Source of the DNA: Smallanthus sonchifolius | Taxonomy: Eukaryota > Streptophyta > Magnoliopsida > Asterales > Asteraceae | Length of the DNA stretch: 64,000 bases | Assembly: GCA_023525975.1 (NCBI GenBank) | Contig: CM042042.1 | Span: 50,541,880-50,605,879, forward strand | Direction of reading: 5' to 3' | The notes under the pieces: generated by a model | Databases searched by the model: none | Seen by the model: the letters and a program-made list of their open reading frames with translations, nothing else | Told to the model about the DNA's origin: nothing | Position numbers and translations under genes: made by a program | Part shown: positions 9,466 to 21,584 of the stretch, piece after piece | How positions within the stretch are numbered: position 1 is the first letter of the stretch | Layout: each line of letters begins with the position of its first letter

Positions 9466-11334
9466 TGTAAGGCCCAAAACCCGAGAACCCGACACGTTAG
9501 CATACACGTAAGCACATTAGTAAATGACATCAAATTGTCTCAATAAATGTAGCGGAAATTAAACAATCAACAGTGGTCAACGACCCAAATCTCAAACATA
9601 ATCCAAACCAGTAATAATATCTAAATCATTCAACATCATAACGGAAAAGTAAATGTCATCACAACGATCACGGTAACCAAATGCCATCCAGAAGCCGTCA
9701 GCTCACGCTTTCTCCATACCTGAAATACATGCTAAAAGTCAGCTACACTGAGTGATTTCTATAGTAATTCGTTTGGGGATATTAAGTCCCGAACCTTTAT
9801 TAAAAACGATTTACGTCACAAAGGTTTTCTCGATTCTTTACCGATTAATCAATTATATATTTTATCGACATACACGAAATCACGTCGACCGGTCCAAAGA
9901 CTCGTACGCTCATGACTCGCTGATTGATCATCGTCAGTCATAACAACCCACCGTCCAACACCGACTTACTATCACGCTTAAGCAACCCATTTCATCTGAC
10001 AAAGGTCAGACTCAATTCCCGTTGACTAGAGTCGACCCGATAACAATTAATCTCATACTATGAAAGCACCACATTAAATAACTCGACACCAAATCCCGCG
10101 TACAATTATACTATCATTTCCTAACACAAATATCAACGCCAAGACCTTTATCATTTCGTGCCCTCACTATATGGCACGTTGCATGTATTCGAGCCCAAAA
10201 CTATAAAACATTTAAATGTGGGCGATAGAAACTCACATTTGCTAGACGCGACTTGATCTCTAGAACTTGCTAACACCGCGTATTCGCTCCTCGACTTCGC
10301 ACCTATATTAATCACAAGTTACGAGTCAATATACACCTCGACGTTAAGACTCCTCCTACTCGACTTTTCCTACGTCATGCATGGCCGCACACGCGTGCAT
10401 GGCACCATACTACTTCGTTACGCGCCACCCGCTTCCACTTCTCTTCGCCGTAACGCCGCCCGGAGCTACCACAGTCCGCCACCGCTACATCGCCAAGCCA
10501 CCACCTTCCCGCGAACGTCTCGTGAGCCTTCCCCCGCTGCTGTCGCAGTCGGCCAGCGCCATGGCCGACGTCCCCGCATTGCTCCGAGCCCTTCTACCGC
10601 TGCGGTGGTTACCCCCCGTCGCTGCCCTAGACCGACAGCCCCTCCACGGGTCCTTCCGGCATGCGTCTCCCTTTGCTACACCTTCGTCGGCCTTCCACTC
10701 GTCCATACCGGATTCTAGCAACCCGTCCGCCACCCTAGTGGGTTCGGCCGAACTGCTCGCTCCCGTAATCGGGTTTCATTCAATCGTTAAACACAAAACA
10801 CTATAAGGGTTACAAGGTTATACCTTCCGATCGGGAAACTCGTGCACATCGAACACCCGATTCCTCTTATCTCTCTCTCTCTCGAAGCTTGCTCCTTTCG
10901 AAACCCTAGAATCACAACATGATTATAATGATGATCCAACGATTTGAACACGTAGGGGATGATTAAAACTACGAAAAATACCTCCAACCGGCTATGAGAC
11001 TTGATCGACGGCGTTCTCCTTCTCCTTCTCCTTCCTTGTTCTCGACAGCCGCAGAATCCAAATGGGAGTCCTCCCATTGTCGCGACACCCTAAAAGGGTT
11101 CGAAGTCGCGGACCGGGCTTCGGCCCGTGCGTGTTACAGGTCTCCCTCTCGGGCTTGACCCATTTCGAAACTTTTACAAGACTCCTCCCTTAAATCTCGT
11201 TAATTATACTTTAAACACCATCTAATTGTTTTTAAAACAATAACACGCTAATCCCGTCAAGTCTCCTAGCCTCGCTAACCGTTATTTACAATAATTACAA
11301 ACCCGTTTTCTAACCAAAAAACCGGGATGTTACA
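9466..11334 (-). repeat. Element A 3' LTR
   Basis: 1869 bp, TG...CA ends. It matches 18757-21584 along its length, apart from the insertion in that copy and small indels. It contains a Pro/Arg/Ser-rich chance frame around 10377-10806, which is repeated in the other LTR and is probably not a gene. Confidence 0.9.
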
Positions 11335-11350
11335 AGTCTTCCCCCCTTAA
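11335..11350 (-). other. Element A polypurine tract
   Basis: On the minus strand TTAAGGGGGGAAGACT lies directly before the 3' LTR, the expected primer site for plus-strand DNA synthesis. Confidence 0.75.
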
Positions 11351-12950
11351 AGAGGTTTCGCCCCCGAAACATGCGTCATCTAAAAACAAATGCGGATACC
11401 GTTCACGCATATTGTCACACCCCAACCGGGCGGCGGAACACGTCGGAGTATGACCCGAATTGTGACCAGATTGCTCGTAGCACTTGGAACTATTAAAATT
11501 TCATAATTTTATTCAATAATATTAAAAGTGCCTCAAAGGCTACAAATAGTTTAAATAAACAAGACAAAACATAGTTCCAAACAAGATAAAATCAGATTTC
11601 AAGTTTCTAAGTCCAAGCCTAAGTGTTGAACATAAATCAAGCGTTGCTTGAACTTGGTGCACCTGAAACATGTTTAAAATAAGAGTTATCAACAAAATGA
11701 ATTGTTGGTGAGCAATCATGGTAGATATAGATATAGTAGTTTAGATAAAGTACAAATTCCATGCTAAGACAAGTAATACATTATAGTCTTATTGTATATA
11801 CACACAGTCCAAATTAAACCTTCCTTTTAAGATTTATCCAATTCAGATTGTCCAACATATAGTTAACAGTTTTTCAGTTTCAGAATTCATTACATGCATC
11901 CTAGATCAAAGAAATGCATGGGGTAGCTAACCCACATGGTACCACTAATTCCATTCATAGGCTGTCGCAACAGTTAATAATATGAACTAGTGTAATCAAC
12001 AAATAAGCCACATAATGCAATTAAACAAGTCTAACATAAGGGAATTTGTTTCAAGTTGTGAGATTTGTCAATAGTGTAAGTGTAATTATATAGGAACATG
12101 TTTCACCCCAAAAGTGATAAAATGTATAAAGAGGGGCATGAAAACTCACATGGTTTGTAAGTAGTTTCCAAGCTAAGTTTGATCCAAAGATATAATCCAA
12201 AGTAGGTCACAATTAACCTATTATAGTTGTAGTTTAGTCATTTAGTTTAAAGGAATAAGCTAAGGTTCGTTCGTGTTCTCGAATTTGGGAAATTAAGGTT
12301 TTGGAAAGTTTAAGGTTTGAAAATGTAATTAGGTTATAGTTTAAGGTATTAAGATGTAAGTATTTAAATTACTAAATTATTATGTTTAGTAATTTAAATA
12401 AAATTTCTGATTTTATAAAATATTTTAAGTACTTGTTTAATTAATTACTTATTTAGTAATTTAGTTAATAAATGTGTTTAATTAACTAAATATGTCAAAA
12501 AGATAGTAAGAATATAATTTAAATTATAAATTATATAAATATTTTCTGTTAATAAGTAAATTTTTATAAAATTTACTTATTTTTAGTTTAATTAAATCAA
12601 TAATTCCATTGATTTAATTACAAAACAAAATTAGTAAAAATTAGTAAAAATGTCTAAAAGTTCCAGAAACTTAATATTTTGTTAAAAATAAATAGATTAA
12701 GTTTCTGTAATTTTTGTATAATTTTTGGAATAGATTTACTAATTTTTAAATAAATAATCCAAGTTTTAAAATTAGACTTTTAAATAAATAATTTTATAAA
12801 CTCAGAAAGTTTTCTGTTTTTATTTTATAAAACAGTAGAGAATTTTATTACAAAAATTTGGACTATTTATTTGTACATTTTCGAGTTGTAAATAAAAAGT
12901 TATGAATTTTTAAAGATTAAAGATTTAATTAATAAAAATCAGAAAATAGG

Positions 12951-13028
12951 AAAAAGGGTTTTGCCCGGATTCGAACCCGGGTGGGTTTGGTGTGGACACA
13001 GGCGCGCAACCACTGGACCAGCCTGGTC
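12951..13028 (-). other. tRNA-like module 1 inside the solo LTR
   Basis: On the minus strand there is an A box TGGTCCAGTGG (13010-13020) and, 43 bases on, a B box GGTTCGAATCC (12967-12977). A T5 run at 12951-12955 could end pol III transcription. The T arm would need an 8-base loop, and no acceptor stem is convincing, so it is not a working tRNA gene. Confidence 0.5.
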
Positions 13029-13110
13029 TTTGTGCTAATAGTCCAGTAGTTTATTTGATAACCCGGGTTCAAGAGTGGACCGGGTTTTAGGGTCAAAACA
13101 TGCGCAACAG

Positions 13111-13185
13111 AAAAAGGTGCGAGACTGGACTCGAACCCGCGACCTTTTCTGTACGAGTCAAGTGAGTTAACCGGTGGTTCTGGGC
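13111..13185 (-). other. tRNA-like module 2 inside the solo LTR
   Basis: On the minus strand there is a B box GGTTCGAGTCC (13127-13137), a weaker A-box-like GGTTAACTCACTTG near 13158-13173, and then a T5 run (13111-13115). It is about 160 bases upstream, in LTR sense, of the other module. As above, not a folded tRNA gene. Confidence 0.45.
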
Positions 13186-14273
13186 GAATGCCTTGGTAAT
13201 CATCGGATGCGAAAAGAATTTATCGCCCAACCCTTGTTCATCTCCTTCCCCAATCGTCCCCGTCCCAAACCCTAGACCTAAAGTCACCCGATTCGTGTCC
13301 GATTGAACAAGAAGTCATGGGGCTTTTGTTCCTTGTACAAAAACGAAACTAAAGGTACAAGAGTTACCCGAAATGGTGAAACAACGAAGGAGAACGGTAG
13401 GAGGGGTCGAGTTCGGTGTTCTTCGAATTCGACAGAGCTTTGGAGACGAAATTCAGTGCGCGTGAGTGTTTAGAAAGTTTGTGGTATCTGTAATGAAGGT
13501 GTAAGTTCGATTTTTACAGCCCAATTCCATGTTTAATGCTCGTATTGAAGTCGGGTTTGATGGTTGACGGTTACGAGCCGTTTGCACTCAACTTCAATGA
13601 TTTTAGGTGTAATTGACCCGTTATGGATGATTAGAACCGTCGCACGTTGGTTTACAGTGGATTGATTGCACTTTAACACCTGAATTCGACGGATTTGTGC
13701 TCGAATTTGAGAGGTTTTGGTTAGGTTTGACTTTCAAAAGTCAAACCTGCGTGGAGTGGGTTCTAAATCACAAGGGGTCCAAATTGAGGGTTCAAATGGA
13801 TCAAGGGGTTTAACTAATTTACTTTAAAAATGATAAAAAAAAAAAAAAACATATTTTTATAAAACTTTATTTTAAAAATATTTATTTAATTGAACTTTAT
13901 TTATTTGATTTATTTAGGAATAAATCTTATTATTTCTTAAACATTCATAATAATTTTATAGGAATCATTTTAATTTATATAATTTTGTGTTTTAACTGAA
14001 TCAAACACAATTAAGATTTTTCAAATTAAATAGGTATAATTTTTGTTTACACTTAGATAATTTATGAGATTTAATTTTATATAGTTTAGGGAACTTTATT
14101 CAAATACCATGAATATTAGCCCTAATACATAGTTTGAGTATGGTTTTTAGCCACATAGTTTAAGAAATTCATTTAAGAATTTTCACATATTATTAAATAT
14201 GGATAATTAGGGTTTACAATAAATGCCAAATGGCCGGAAATTGTAAACGGAAAAGTACAGATATTACACATAT

Positions 14274-15276
14274 CCGCTTCCGGCTCCCAAGTAGCTTCGG
14301 ATTCCTTACGATGCTTCCATTGCATTTTAACAATAGGGATCTTTCTTTCGCAATCTCTTTTACTTTTTATCCAGTATAGCCACTGGTTCCTCCACATAGT
14401 TTAGCTTGTCGTCCACCATAATGTCATCTAACGGTACGTGTTCTGTAGCATCTGCCAAACACTTCCGTAGATGGGACACATGGAATGTTGGGTGCATCCC
14501 TGCCAATGCATCTGGAAATTGCAGTCTGTACGCGACACTACCAACACGCTCCTCTATCATGAATGGTCCAATATATCTTGGACTAAGTTTCCCCGTTTCT
14601 AGAAATGAATAATACCCTTCCAAGGCGACACCTTAAGCATCACATAATCTCTTGCTTTAAACTCTATAGGTCGCCGTCTCTTGTCGGCGTAAGACTTCTG
14701 CCGATCCTGAGCGGCTTTCATCATTTGCTTCACCAATTCAAACTTCTCGGAGGTTGCTTTCACAACATCTAAGCTTCCTAATTCCTTATGTCCGACCTCT
14801 CCCCATCACACTGGGGTTCTACACCTCTGCCCATAGAGCATCTCGTACGGCGACATTCCAATAGTCGCATGATAACTATTGTTATAAGAGAACTCTGCCA
14901 ACGATAAGTGACCATCCCATGCAGCTTCGAAGTCAATCACACATGTACGCAACATGTCCTCCAATGTTTGTATCGTCTGCTCTGACTGTCCATCAGTCTG
15001 AGGGTGATACGCAATGCTAACGTGTAATCTCGTCCCTATTCCTTCATTGAACCTTTTCCAAAACTTGGATGTGAATCTCGTATCCCGGTCGGATACAATA
15101 GAAATCGACACTCCATGCCTAGCAACGATCTCATTAATAAACACTTCGGATAACCTTTCTGATGAGAAAGTCTCCTTAATTGGTAGAAAATAAGCGCTTT
15201 TCGTCAACCGATCCACTACTACCCAAATAGTGTCATGCCCCTTACCCGTCTTAGGTAATTTCGTAATAAAATCCAT
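14274..15276 (-). pseudogene. Element A integrase and chromodomain region
   Basis: 14806-15276 encodes the integrase core with all three acidic residues: MDFITKLP, SIVSDRDTRFTSKFW and DGQSEQTIQTLEDML. 14360-14623 encodes the C-terminal part (KLSPRYIGPFMIEERVGSVA, FHVSHLRKCL). After a frame shift near 14370 comes the chromodomain-like end, KIPIVKMQWKHRKESEATWE. The order fits a chromovirus (Tekay-like) pol. The solo LTR cuts it after EADM. Several frame changes make it non-functional. Confidence 0.85.
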
Positions 15277-15528
15277 GGTAATATGCTCCCACTTCCACTT
15301 CGGAATCTATAAAGGTTGGATTTTGCCATAAGGCTTCTGATGTTCTGCCTTAACTTGCAAACACGTCAAACACTTGCTCACATACTAGATCACATCATGC
15401 TTCATTCCCGGCCACCAATATTTGCCTTTCATATCCTGATACATCTTTGTCGTTCCCGGATGTATCGAGTACCTTGACTTGTGTGCTTCGTCAAGTACAT
15501 GCTCTCTAAATCCACCAAACCTTGGTAT

Positions 15529-16434
15529 CTAAATACGGTCATCCTTGACCCACACCCCTTGACTGTTCTCAGTAAACAGATCACGTTGTCCAAAAATCCT
15601 CTCTTCTTTTAGCCTTTTATCTCTCGAGGCTTCCATCTGCACGTTCTTTAGTAAGGTCAGAAAATCTGACGTCACTACTAGTTGACACGCTTTAACTCTA
15701 ATTGGCGTGTGTTCTTCCTTACAACTTAACGCGTCAGCAACTACATTTGCCTTTCCTGGGTGGTAAAGGATCTCACAGTCGTAGTACTTGATTAGCTCTA
15801 GCCACCTCCTCTGCCTCATGTTCAACTCTTTTTGCTCGAAGAAGTACTTCAAACTCTTATGATCCGTGTAGATCGTACACTTGATTCCGTACAAGTAGTG
15901 TCTCCACAACTTGAGTGCAAACACCACTGCCACTAACTCTAAATCATGAGTAAGGTAATTCACTTCATGCATTTTTAATTGCCTTGACGCATAGGCAATC
16001 ACTTTCCCTCGTTGCATTAACACGCAACCTAACCCCGAATAAGACGCATCAGAATACACCACTAAGTCGTTCGTTCCTTCCGGTAACGTTAATACTAGTG
16101 CTCCAGTCAACTGCTTCTTTAACTCTTGAAATGCACCTTCTTGATCCAGTCCCCAAGCAAACTTCACTCCTTTTTGAGTCAACTTAGTTAATGGTGTTGC
16201 CAGCTTAGAGAAGTCCTTGATGAACTTCTTGTAATAACCGGCTAACCCTAAGAAGCTACGCACCTCCGTTGGATTCTTAGGAGCGTTCCACTTCACCACT
16301 GCTTCAATCTTTGCAGGATCCACCATGATCCCTTCTGGGTTAATGACATGTCCAAGAAACTGCACTTTCCGCAGCCAAAACGCACATTTTGAGAACTTAG
16401 CGTAAGGCTTTTCTTGTCTCAATGTCTCCAACAC
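15529..16434 (-). pseudogene. Element A RT thumb, RNase H and start of integrase
   Basis: An open 301-residue stretch: the RT thumb (VRSFLGLAGYYKKFIKDFSK), then RNase H with VVYSDASYSGLGCVLMQRGK, DLELVAVVFALKLWRHYL and IYTDHKSLKYFFEQKELNMR, then HPGKANVVADALS. This enzyme removes the RNA strand of the hybrid. It ends by a stop at 15529; the integrase HHCC zinc region that should follow (15277-15528) can still be made out but holds stops. Confidence 0.85.
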
Positions 16435-16467
16435 TTCTCGTAGATGATCTCCATGATCCTCCTCACT

Positions 16468-16914
16468 CTAAGAGTAAATTAGAATATAATCGATAAACAC
16501 AATCACTGATCTATCCAGCATTGGACGGCACACGCGGTTCATCAAGTCCATGAATGCTGCCGGAGCATTTGTCAAACCAAAGGACATAACCAAGAACTCA
16601 TAATGTCCATAGCATGTCCTAAATGCCGTCTTCGGAATATCTTCTTCCCTAACCTTCAGCTGATGATATCTTGACCTCAGATCTATACGTGAAAACCACT
16701 TTGCTCCTTCCAGTTGATCAAACAAGGCATCGAAACGCGGTAAAGGATACTTGTTCTTAATCGCCAACTTATTGAGCTCTCGGTAGTCGATGCACATGCG
16801 CATGCTACCATCCTTCTTCTTCGCAAACAAGACCGGTGCACCCCATTGTGACATACTTAGTCTTATGAATCCCTTGTCCAACAAGTCTTGAAGTTGCTCC
16901 ATGAGCTCCTTCAT
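16468..16914 (-). pseudogene. Element A reverse transcriptase core with mutated active site
   Basis: The block KKKDGSMRMCIDYRELNK, the YPLPRFDALFDQL segment and SFGLTNAPAAFMDLMNRVC identify Ty3-type RT. The catalytic motif, normally F-I-D-D, reads F-I-D-Y here, so the second metal-binding Asp is lost. A TAG just upstream (16915-16917) separates it from the protease-RT linker (PYRLAPT). Confidence 0.9.
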
Positions 16915-17500
16915 CTATGTCGGTGCCAATCGATACGGAGCTTTAGCAACCGGCTGAGCTCCTGGCTGTAGATCGATCTCTCGCTCTGGTGGTACTCCCG
17001 TCAAGTCATCAGGGAAAACGTCCGCAAACTCTTGCATCACTGGAACCTCTGATAAATCCACACTCTTTGCTTCTGTATTGGTGACATAAGCTAAGTATGC
17101 CTCGCACCCACGCCGCAATGACTTCACCGCCTTCATCATAGAGATAACTCTCGGTAGAGAGCTCACTCTGTCGCCATACACCATCACCACCGTTCCTTCT
17201 AAGGACTTTAACCTTATCATTTTCGGTCGGCAAACAATGTCCGCATCGAACGCGGCCAACCAATCCATCCCCAGCACAACATCATATCCTCCTAACGCAA
17301 TAATAAATAATCTAGCATGGAACCTATGACCCTCTAGATCAATAAAACGGTCATCTAACGCCTCGATGACTCGGGTGGGTGATCCCACCGCAGTCTCAAC
17401 ACTAAACGGATTTTCAATCATTCTAGCAGCCCTACACAAACTCTTACAAAACAATGGCGCTACAAAGCTCTTGCTTGCCCCTGAATCAAATAAAACCGAA
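16915..17500 (-). pseudogene. Element A aspartic protease region
   Basis: The aspartic protease signature ASVLFDSGASKSFV is visible at about 17455-17500, followed in frame by the flap and body (ALGGYDVVLGMDWLAAF) and the linker to RT (EFADVFPDDLTGVPPEREID). It would cut the polyprotein. It is out of frame with the zinc-knuckle part upstream. Confidence 0.8.
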
Positions 17501-18433
17501 GCTGGTACGTTATTAATAAGAAAAGTACCTGAAACAACACCAGGGTCATTCTTGGCTTCAGCTCGTCTTCTTTCTTCACTGGGAATCTGCTTGGTCCCGT
17601 ACCCTGTCCTACCTTACACTCTTTCGCCAGATGGCCTAGATCCCCACACTGGTAACACTTAGGACCGCGCGGGCAGTCTCTAGCAAAGTGTCCCGCCTTG
17701 CCGCACTTATAACAAGATCCCGCATCGGCCCTGCACTCACCCGAGTGCATCTTACCAAATTTGCGACACGAATCAGGTCTGTCGGTCCTAGCCTTCTTCA
17801 CAAACGGAACCTTCAAATCTTTACCGAACCTTTTGAGGGGTACTGTCCACTTCTTATCCTCCGGTTTCTTCTCTTGCACCTCAGCTCCCATGACATCATA
17901 ATACAAAGTCCTGAGCTGTCTTCCTCTCTTTCATCGAGTTCCACCAGTGCAAAGCCTCAATAGAGAAAGAGTGAGAAACGAACTTCACTATCTGCTCCGG
18001 CTTGCACTCACTGATAGAGATGGTGGACTCCATCTTAGTAAGCCAGTGATATGTGGCCACTGCATCCTTCAACCCATCGAACCTAGGCGGATCGCTCTTC
18101 TTAAAGTGCCCGTAGTCACAACTACCGCCAGTTCCAGTCGATTTCTTCTTCTTTTCCACCTTCACTAGCACTCTCGTCTCGAGCTCCTCGAATGCAACCT
18201 TCACTATATCCGGCAGATACTCATGGACCATCTTAGCCACTTCCTTCTTAACTGCTTCGCGAACCTTAGGTTCAAACTGGAATCCTTCATTGTGCTCGGA
18301 ATGCACCGAAGGTTCAGCACACTGACGGTTCAGTATGAACCGACACCTCTTCATGATTAGCATTGTCGTCCTGAGCGTTCTCACGATGCCCCCTACCAGT
18401 AGCATTACCCGCAGTCTATCTCTTAGGTGCCAT
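17501..18433 (-). pseudogene. Element A gag with internal deletion
   Basis: The start is MAPKR at 18433, followed at once by TAG. The body is open at 17896-18405 (SCDYGHFKKSDPPRFDG, EALHWWNSM) and the C-terminal part at 17501-17906. Three Cys-rich knuckles follow: CRKFGKMHSGEC (degenerate), CYKCGKAGHFARDC and CYQCGDLGHLAKEC. Compared with element E's gag, about 120-130 residues between HWW and the basic region are missing near 17900, where the frame also shifts. Not functional. Confidence 0.8.
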
Positions 18434-18741
18434 CAGTTACTGAAATTAATAACAAACATAGCAATACTTAGGTATCATTTAAAACAATCCTAGCAGTGCA
18501 ATTAGTTAATGATGGTGGCCAATCGCCATTACCCGCTTGCTTTTCAGGTTTTAAACCATCCCTATACTGCATCTTGGAATAACGCCCCTGTCTTAGCCTA
18601 CTAACACACACACACACACATACACTAACTCATACTTGGCCGCTTCTGGCTTTTGGTTACGCGTGATTTAATTCCCTACACACCGGTCCTATTCTCAGTC
18701 TAAGTCTAGGCCTCGAGGATGCCGAGATTATTTAAACCACC

Positions 18742-18753
18742 GCTCTAATACCA
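18742..18753 (-). other. Element A primer binding site
   Basis: TGGTATTAGAGC on the minus strand, four bases after the 5' LTR. It matches the initiator-Met tRNA 3' end complement TGGTATCAGAGC with one change. Confidence 0.8.
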
Positions 18754-18756
18754 ACT

Positions 18757-21584
18757 TGTAAGGCCCCAAACCCGGGAACCCGACACGCTGGCATACACGT
18801 AAGCATAGTTAGGGGTGATTATTGGGCTTTAACCGGACTAACCTGGACCGGACCCGGACCGGGACCGGGACCATTAACAGGGTAAACTGGGGACCGATGA
18901 CCGGACCAATTGTTAACGGGTCGGTCTGGGCTTTCACAGGCTTTAATGGGTCGGTCCTCGGGCTTTAGTATAAGGCCCGTTTAATTAAATTACCTTAATC
19001 ATATTATCTTATGTGTAACTATAAATCCGACTTATTAGATGTTTCTGCTAAAATATTTTCTTTGTCATTTTTTTTCTTTATGCAAGATTTTAATTGTGAA
19101 TTAGTGCTATATGCATTTGAATATGTTTTAGTTTTTGTTTCTTTTTAGAATTTGTTTTATTTTATATATATGTGTATATAACATTACATTTATTTATAAA
19201 TCATTATATGTTGTCTTTAATCTTGTAGAAGGTATATGCAATTGATATGAGTTATTAATTATGAGTAGTAAATATCGAAAAGTGATAAGTAGGGACGTAG
19301 AGTAATGGAAAAGCTTTTGCGCAGCACCAAATGTTCATAATCAAAAGTATGATGGCGCAAATTATAATTTAAAATTGTACATTCAGTTTTATTCAATTAT
19401 AGTTCTCTTGGGCGATGAATGAAAAGTATAAAGAAACATTTGGGTTTATATAACAAAATTGAATAAAGTTAAAAAAAACTATATTTAGGAAAAACATTGT
19501 TTTCGTATTAAAATAGGAAGAAACTTGAAAACGGTTACTGTGTAAACTAAAAAAAAAGATATATAACTATAGTTAATATTTTCGCAACCGTTAAATGTTC
19601 AAATAATAATAATATAAAGGAAATTTTTAAATATGGTTTATGTAAAACATAAATTAAGGGTTAGATTTTTTTTGAAATTACTAATTGTTCTATATATACG
19701 GGTTTTATGGGCTTTTTTGAAAACCCGCGGGCTTAGCCCGGACCAGGACCGTAACCGATAAACCATGAAAGACAGGACCAAAGACAGGACCGATTACACA
19801 AATCATGGGCCGGGCCCGGGTTTAAGGGGCCGGTCCTGCGGGCTTTCACTGGCCAACCCGTTTAATGCACACCCCTAAGCAAAGTAGTAAATGATATCAA
19901 ATTGTCTCAATAAATGCAACGGAAATTAAACAATCAACAGTGGTCAACGACCCAAATCTCAAACTTAATCCAAACCAGTAATAATATCTAAATCATTCAA
20001 CATCATAACGGAAAAGTAAATGTCATCACAACGATCACGGTAACCAAATGTCATCCAGAAGCCGCCAGCTCACGCTTTCTCCTTACCTGAAATACATGCT
20101 AAAAGTCAGCTACGCTGAGTGAGTTCAATAGTAATTCGTTCGGGGATATTAAGTCACGAACCTTTATTAAAAACGATTTACGTCACAAAGGTTTTCTCGA
20201 TTCTTTACCGATTAATCAATTATATATTTTATCGACATACACGAAATCACGTCGACGGGTCCAAAGACTCGTACGCTCATGACTCGTTGACTGATCATCG
20301 TCAGTCATAACAACCCACCGAACAACACCGACTTACTATCACGCTTAAGCAACCCATTTCATCTGACTAAGGTTAGACTCAATTTCCGTCGACTAGAGTC
20401 GACCCGATAACAATTAATCTCATACTATCAAAGCACCACATTAAATAACTCGACACCAAATCCTACGCGTACAATTATACTATCATTTCATAACACAAAT
20501 ATCAACGTCAAAACCTTTATCATTTCGTGCCCTCACTATATGGCACGTTGCATGTATTCGAGCCCAAAACTACAAAACATTTAAATGTGGGCGATAGAAA
20601 CTCACATTTGCTAGACGCGACTTGATCTCTAGAACTTGCTAACACCGCGTATTCGCTCCTCGACTCCTACTCGACTTTTCCTATGTCATGCATGGCCGCA
20701 CACATGTGCATGGCACCATACTACTTCGTTACGTGCCACCCGCTTCCACTTGTCTTCGCCGTAACGCCGCCCGGAGCCACCACAGTCCGCCACCGCTACA
20801 CCGCCGAGCCACGACCTTCCCGCGAACGTCTCGTGAGCCTTCCCCTCGCGTTGCTCCGAGCCCTTCTACCGCTACGGTGGTCACCCCCTGTCGCTGCCAT
20901 GGTCCGACAGCCCCTACACGGGTCCTTCCGGCCTGCGTCCCCCTTCGCTAAACCTTCGTCGGCCTTCCACTCATCCCTACCGGATTCTAGCAACCCGTCG
21001 GCCACCCTAGTGGGTTCAGCCGAACTGCTCGCTCTCGTAATCGGGTTTCATTAAATCGTTAAACCCAAAACACTATAAGGGTCACAAGGTTATACCTTCC
21101 GATCGGGAAACTCGTGCACACCGAACACCTGATTCCTCTTCTCTCTCTCGAAGCTTGCTCCTTTCGAAACCCTAGAATCACAACATGATTATAATGATGA
21201 TCCAATGATCCGAACACGTAGGGGATGATTAAAACTACGAAAAATACCTCCAACTGGCTATGAGACTTGATCGACGGCGTTCTCCTTCTCCTTCCTTGTT
21301 CTCGGCAGCCGCAAACTCCAAATGGGAGTCCACCCATTGTCGCGAGGGTTCGAAGTCGCGGACCGAGCTTTGGCCCTTGCGTGTTACCGGTCTCCCTCTC
21401 GGGCTTGACCCATTTCGAAACTTTTACAAGGCTCCTCCCTTAAATCTCGTTAATTACACTTTAAACCCCGTCTAACTGTTTTTAAAACAATAACATGCTA
21501 ATCCCGTCAAGTCTCCTAGCCTCGTGAACCGTTATTTACAATAACTACAAACCCGTTTTTTAACCGAAAAACCGGGATGTTACA
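18757..21584 (-). repeat. Element A 5' LTR (interrupted)
   Basis: Matches the LTR at 9466-11334. Without the insertion at 18810-19877 and its duplicated 8 bases it would be 1752 bp. Its promoter would drive the element from right to left. Confidence 0.9.
18810..19877. mobile_element. 1068 bp non-autonomous hAT-like element in element A's 5' LTR
   Basis: The ends are TAGGGGTG and CACCCCTA, perfect inverted repeats of 8 bases. They are flanked by 8 bp repeats AGCATAGT (18802-18809) and AGCAAAGT (19878-19885) with one mismatch. The other LTR lacks the insert. The outer 150 bases at each end are rich in GGACCGG-type words, and the interior is AT-rich with no coding capacity. Confidence 0.85.

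Larger units (their letters stand above)
11413..14268 (-). mobile_element. Solo LTR inserted at the end of element A's integrase
   Basis: A 2856 bp insert runs from TGTCACACCCC to GATATTACA and is flanked by a perfect 5 bp duplication CATAT (11408-11412 and 14269-14273). Removing it rejoins the element A reading frame: EADM on one side and RERYPHLFL on the other. In its own sense (minus) it begins TGTAATATC and ends GGGGTGTGACA, LTR-like. There is only one copy of each end and no pol, so it is best read as a solo LTR left by recombination. Most of it is AT-rich. Two tRNA-like modules sit at 12951-13028 and 13111-13185. Confidence 0.85.
9466..21584 (-). mobile_element. Element A: old Ty3/gypsy chromovirus, minus strand, with nested insertions
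   Basis: Two LTRs (9466-11334 and 18757-21584) enclose gag, protease, reverse transcriptase, RNase H and integrase in minus-strand order from 18433 down to 14274. In element sense the LTR begins TGTAACATCCCGG and ends GGCCTTACA. A TGTT direct repeat flanks it (9462-9465 and 21585-21588), fitting a 4-5 bp target duplication. The LTRs differ by roughly 4% in the 250 bases I compared, so it is old. Two later insertions are nested: a solo LTR (11413-14268) and a hAT-like element (18810-19877). The coding region has stops and deletions throughout, so it cannot move by itself. Confidence 0.9.

Noticed and set aside
10377..10806. Pro/Arg/Ala-rich ORFs in element A's LTRs, repeated at 20683-21054
   Set aside because: They lie within LTRs, differ in length and frame between the two copies, and are explained by GC-rich LTR sequence.
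12951..13185. Functional tRNA genes
   Set aside because: B boxes are good, but acceptor stems and correct T-arm loops do not form.
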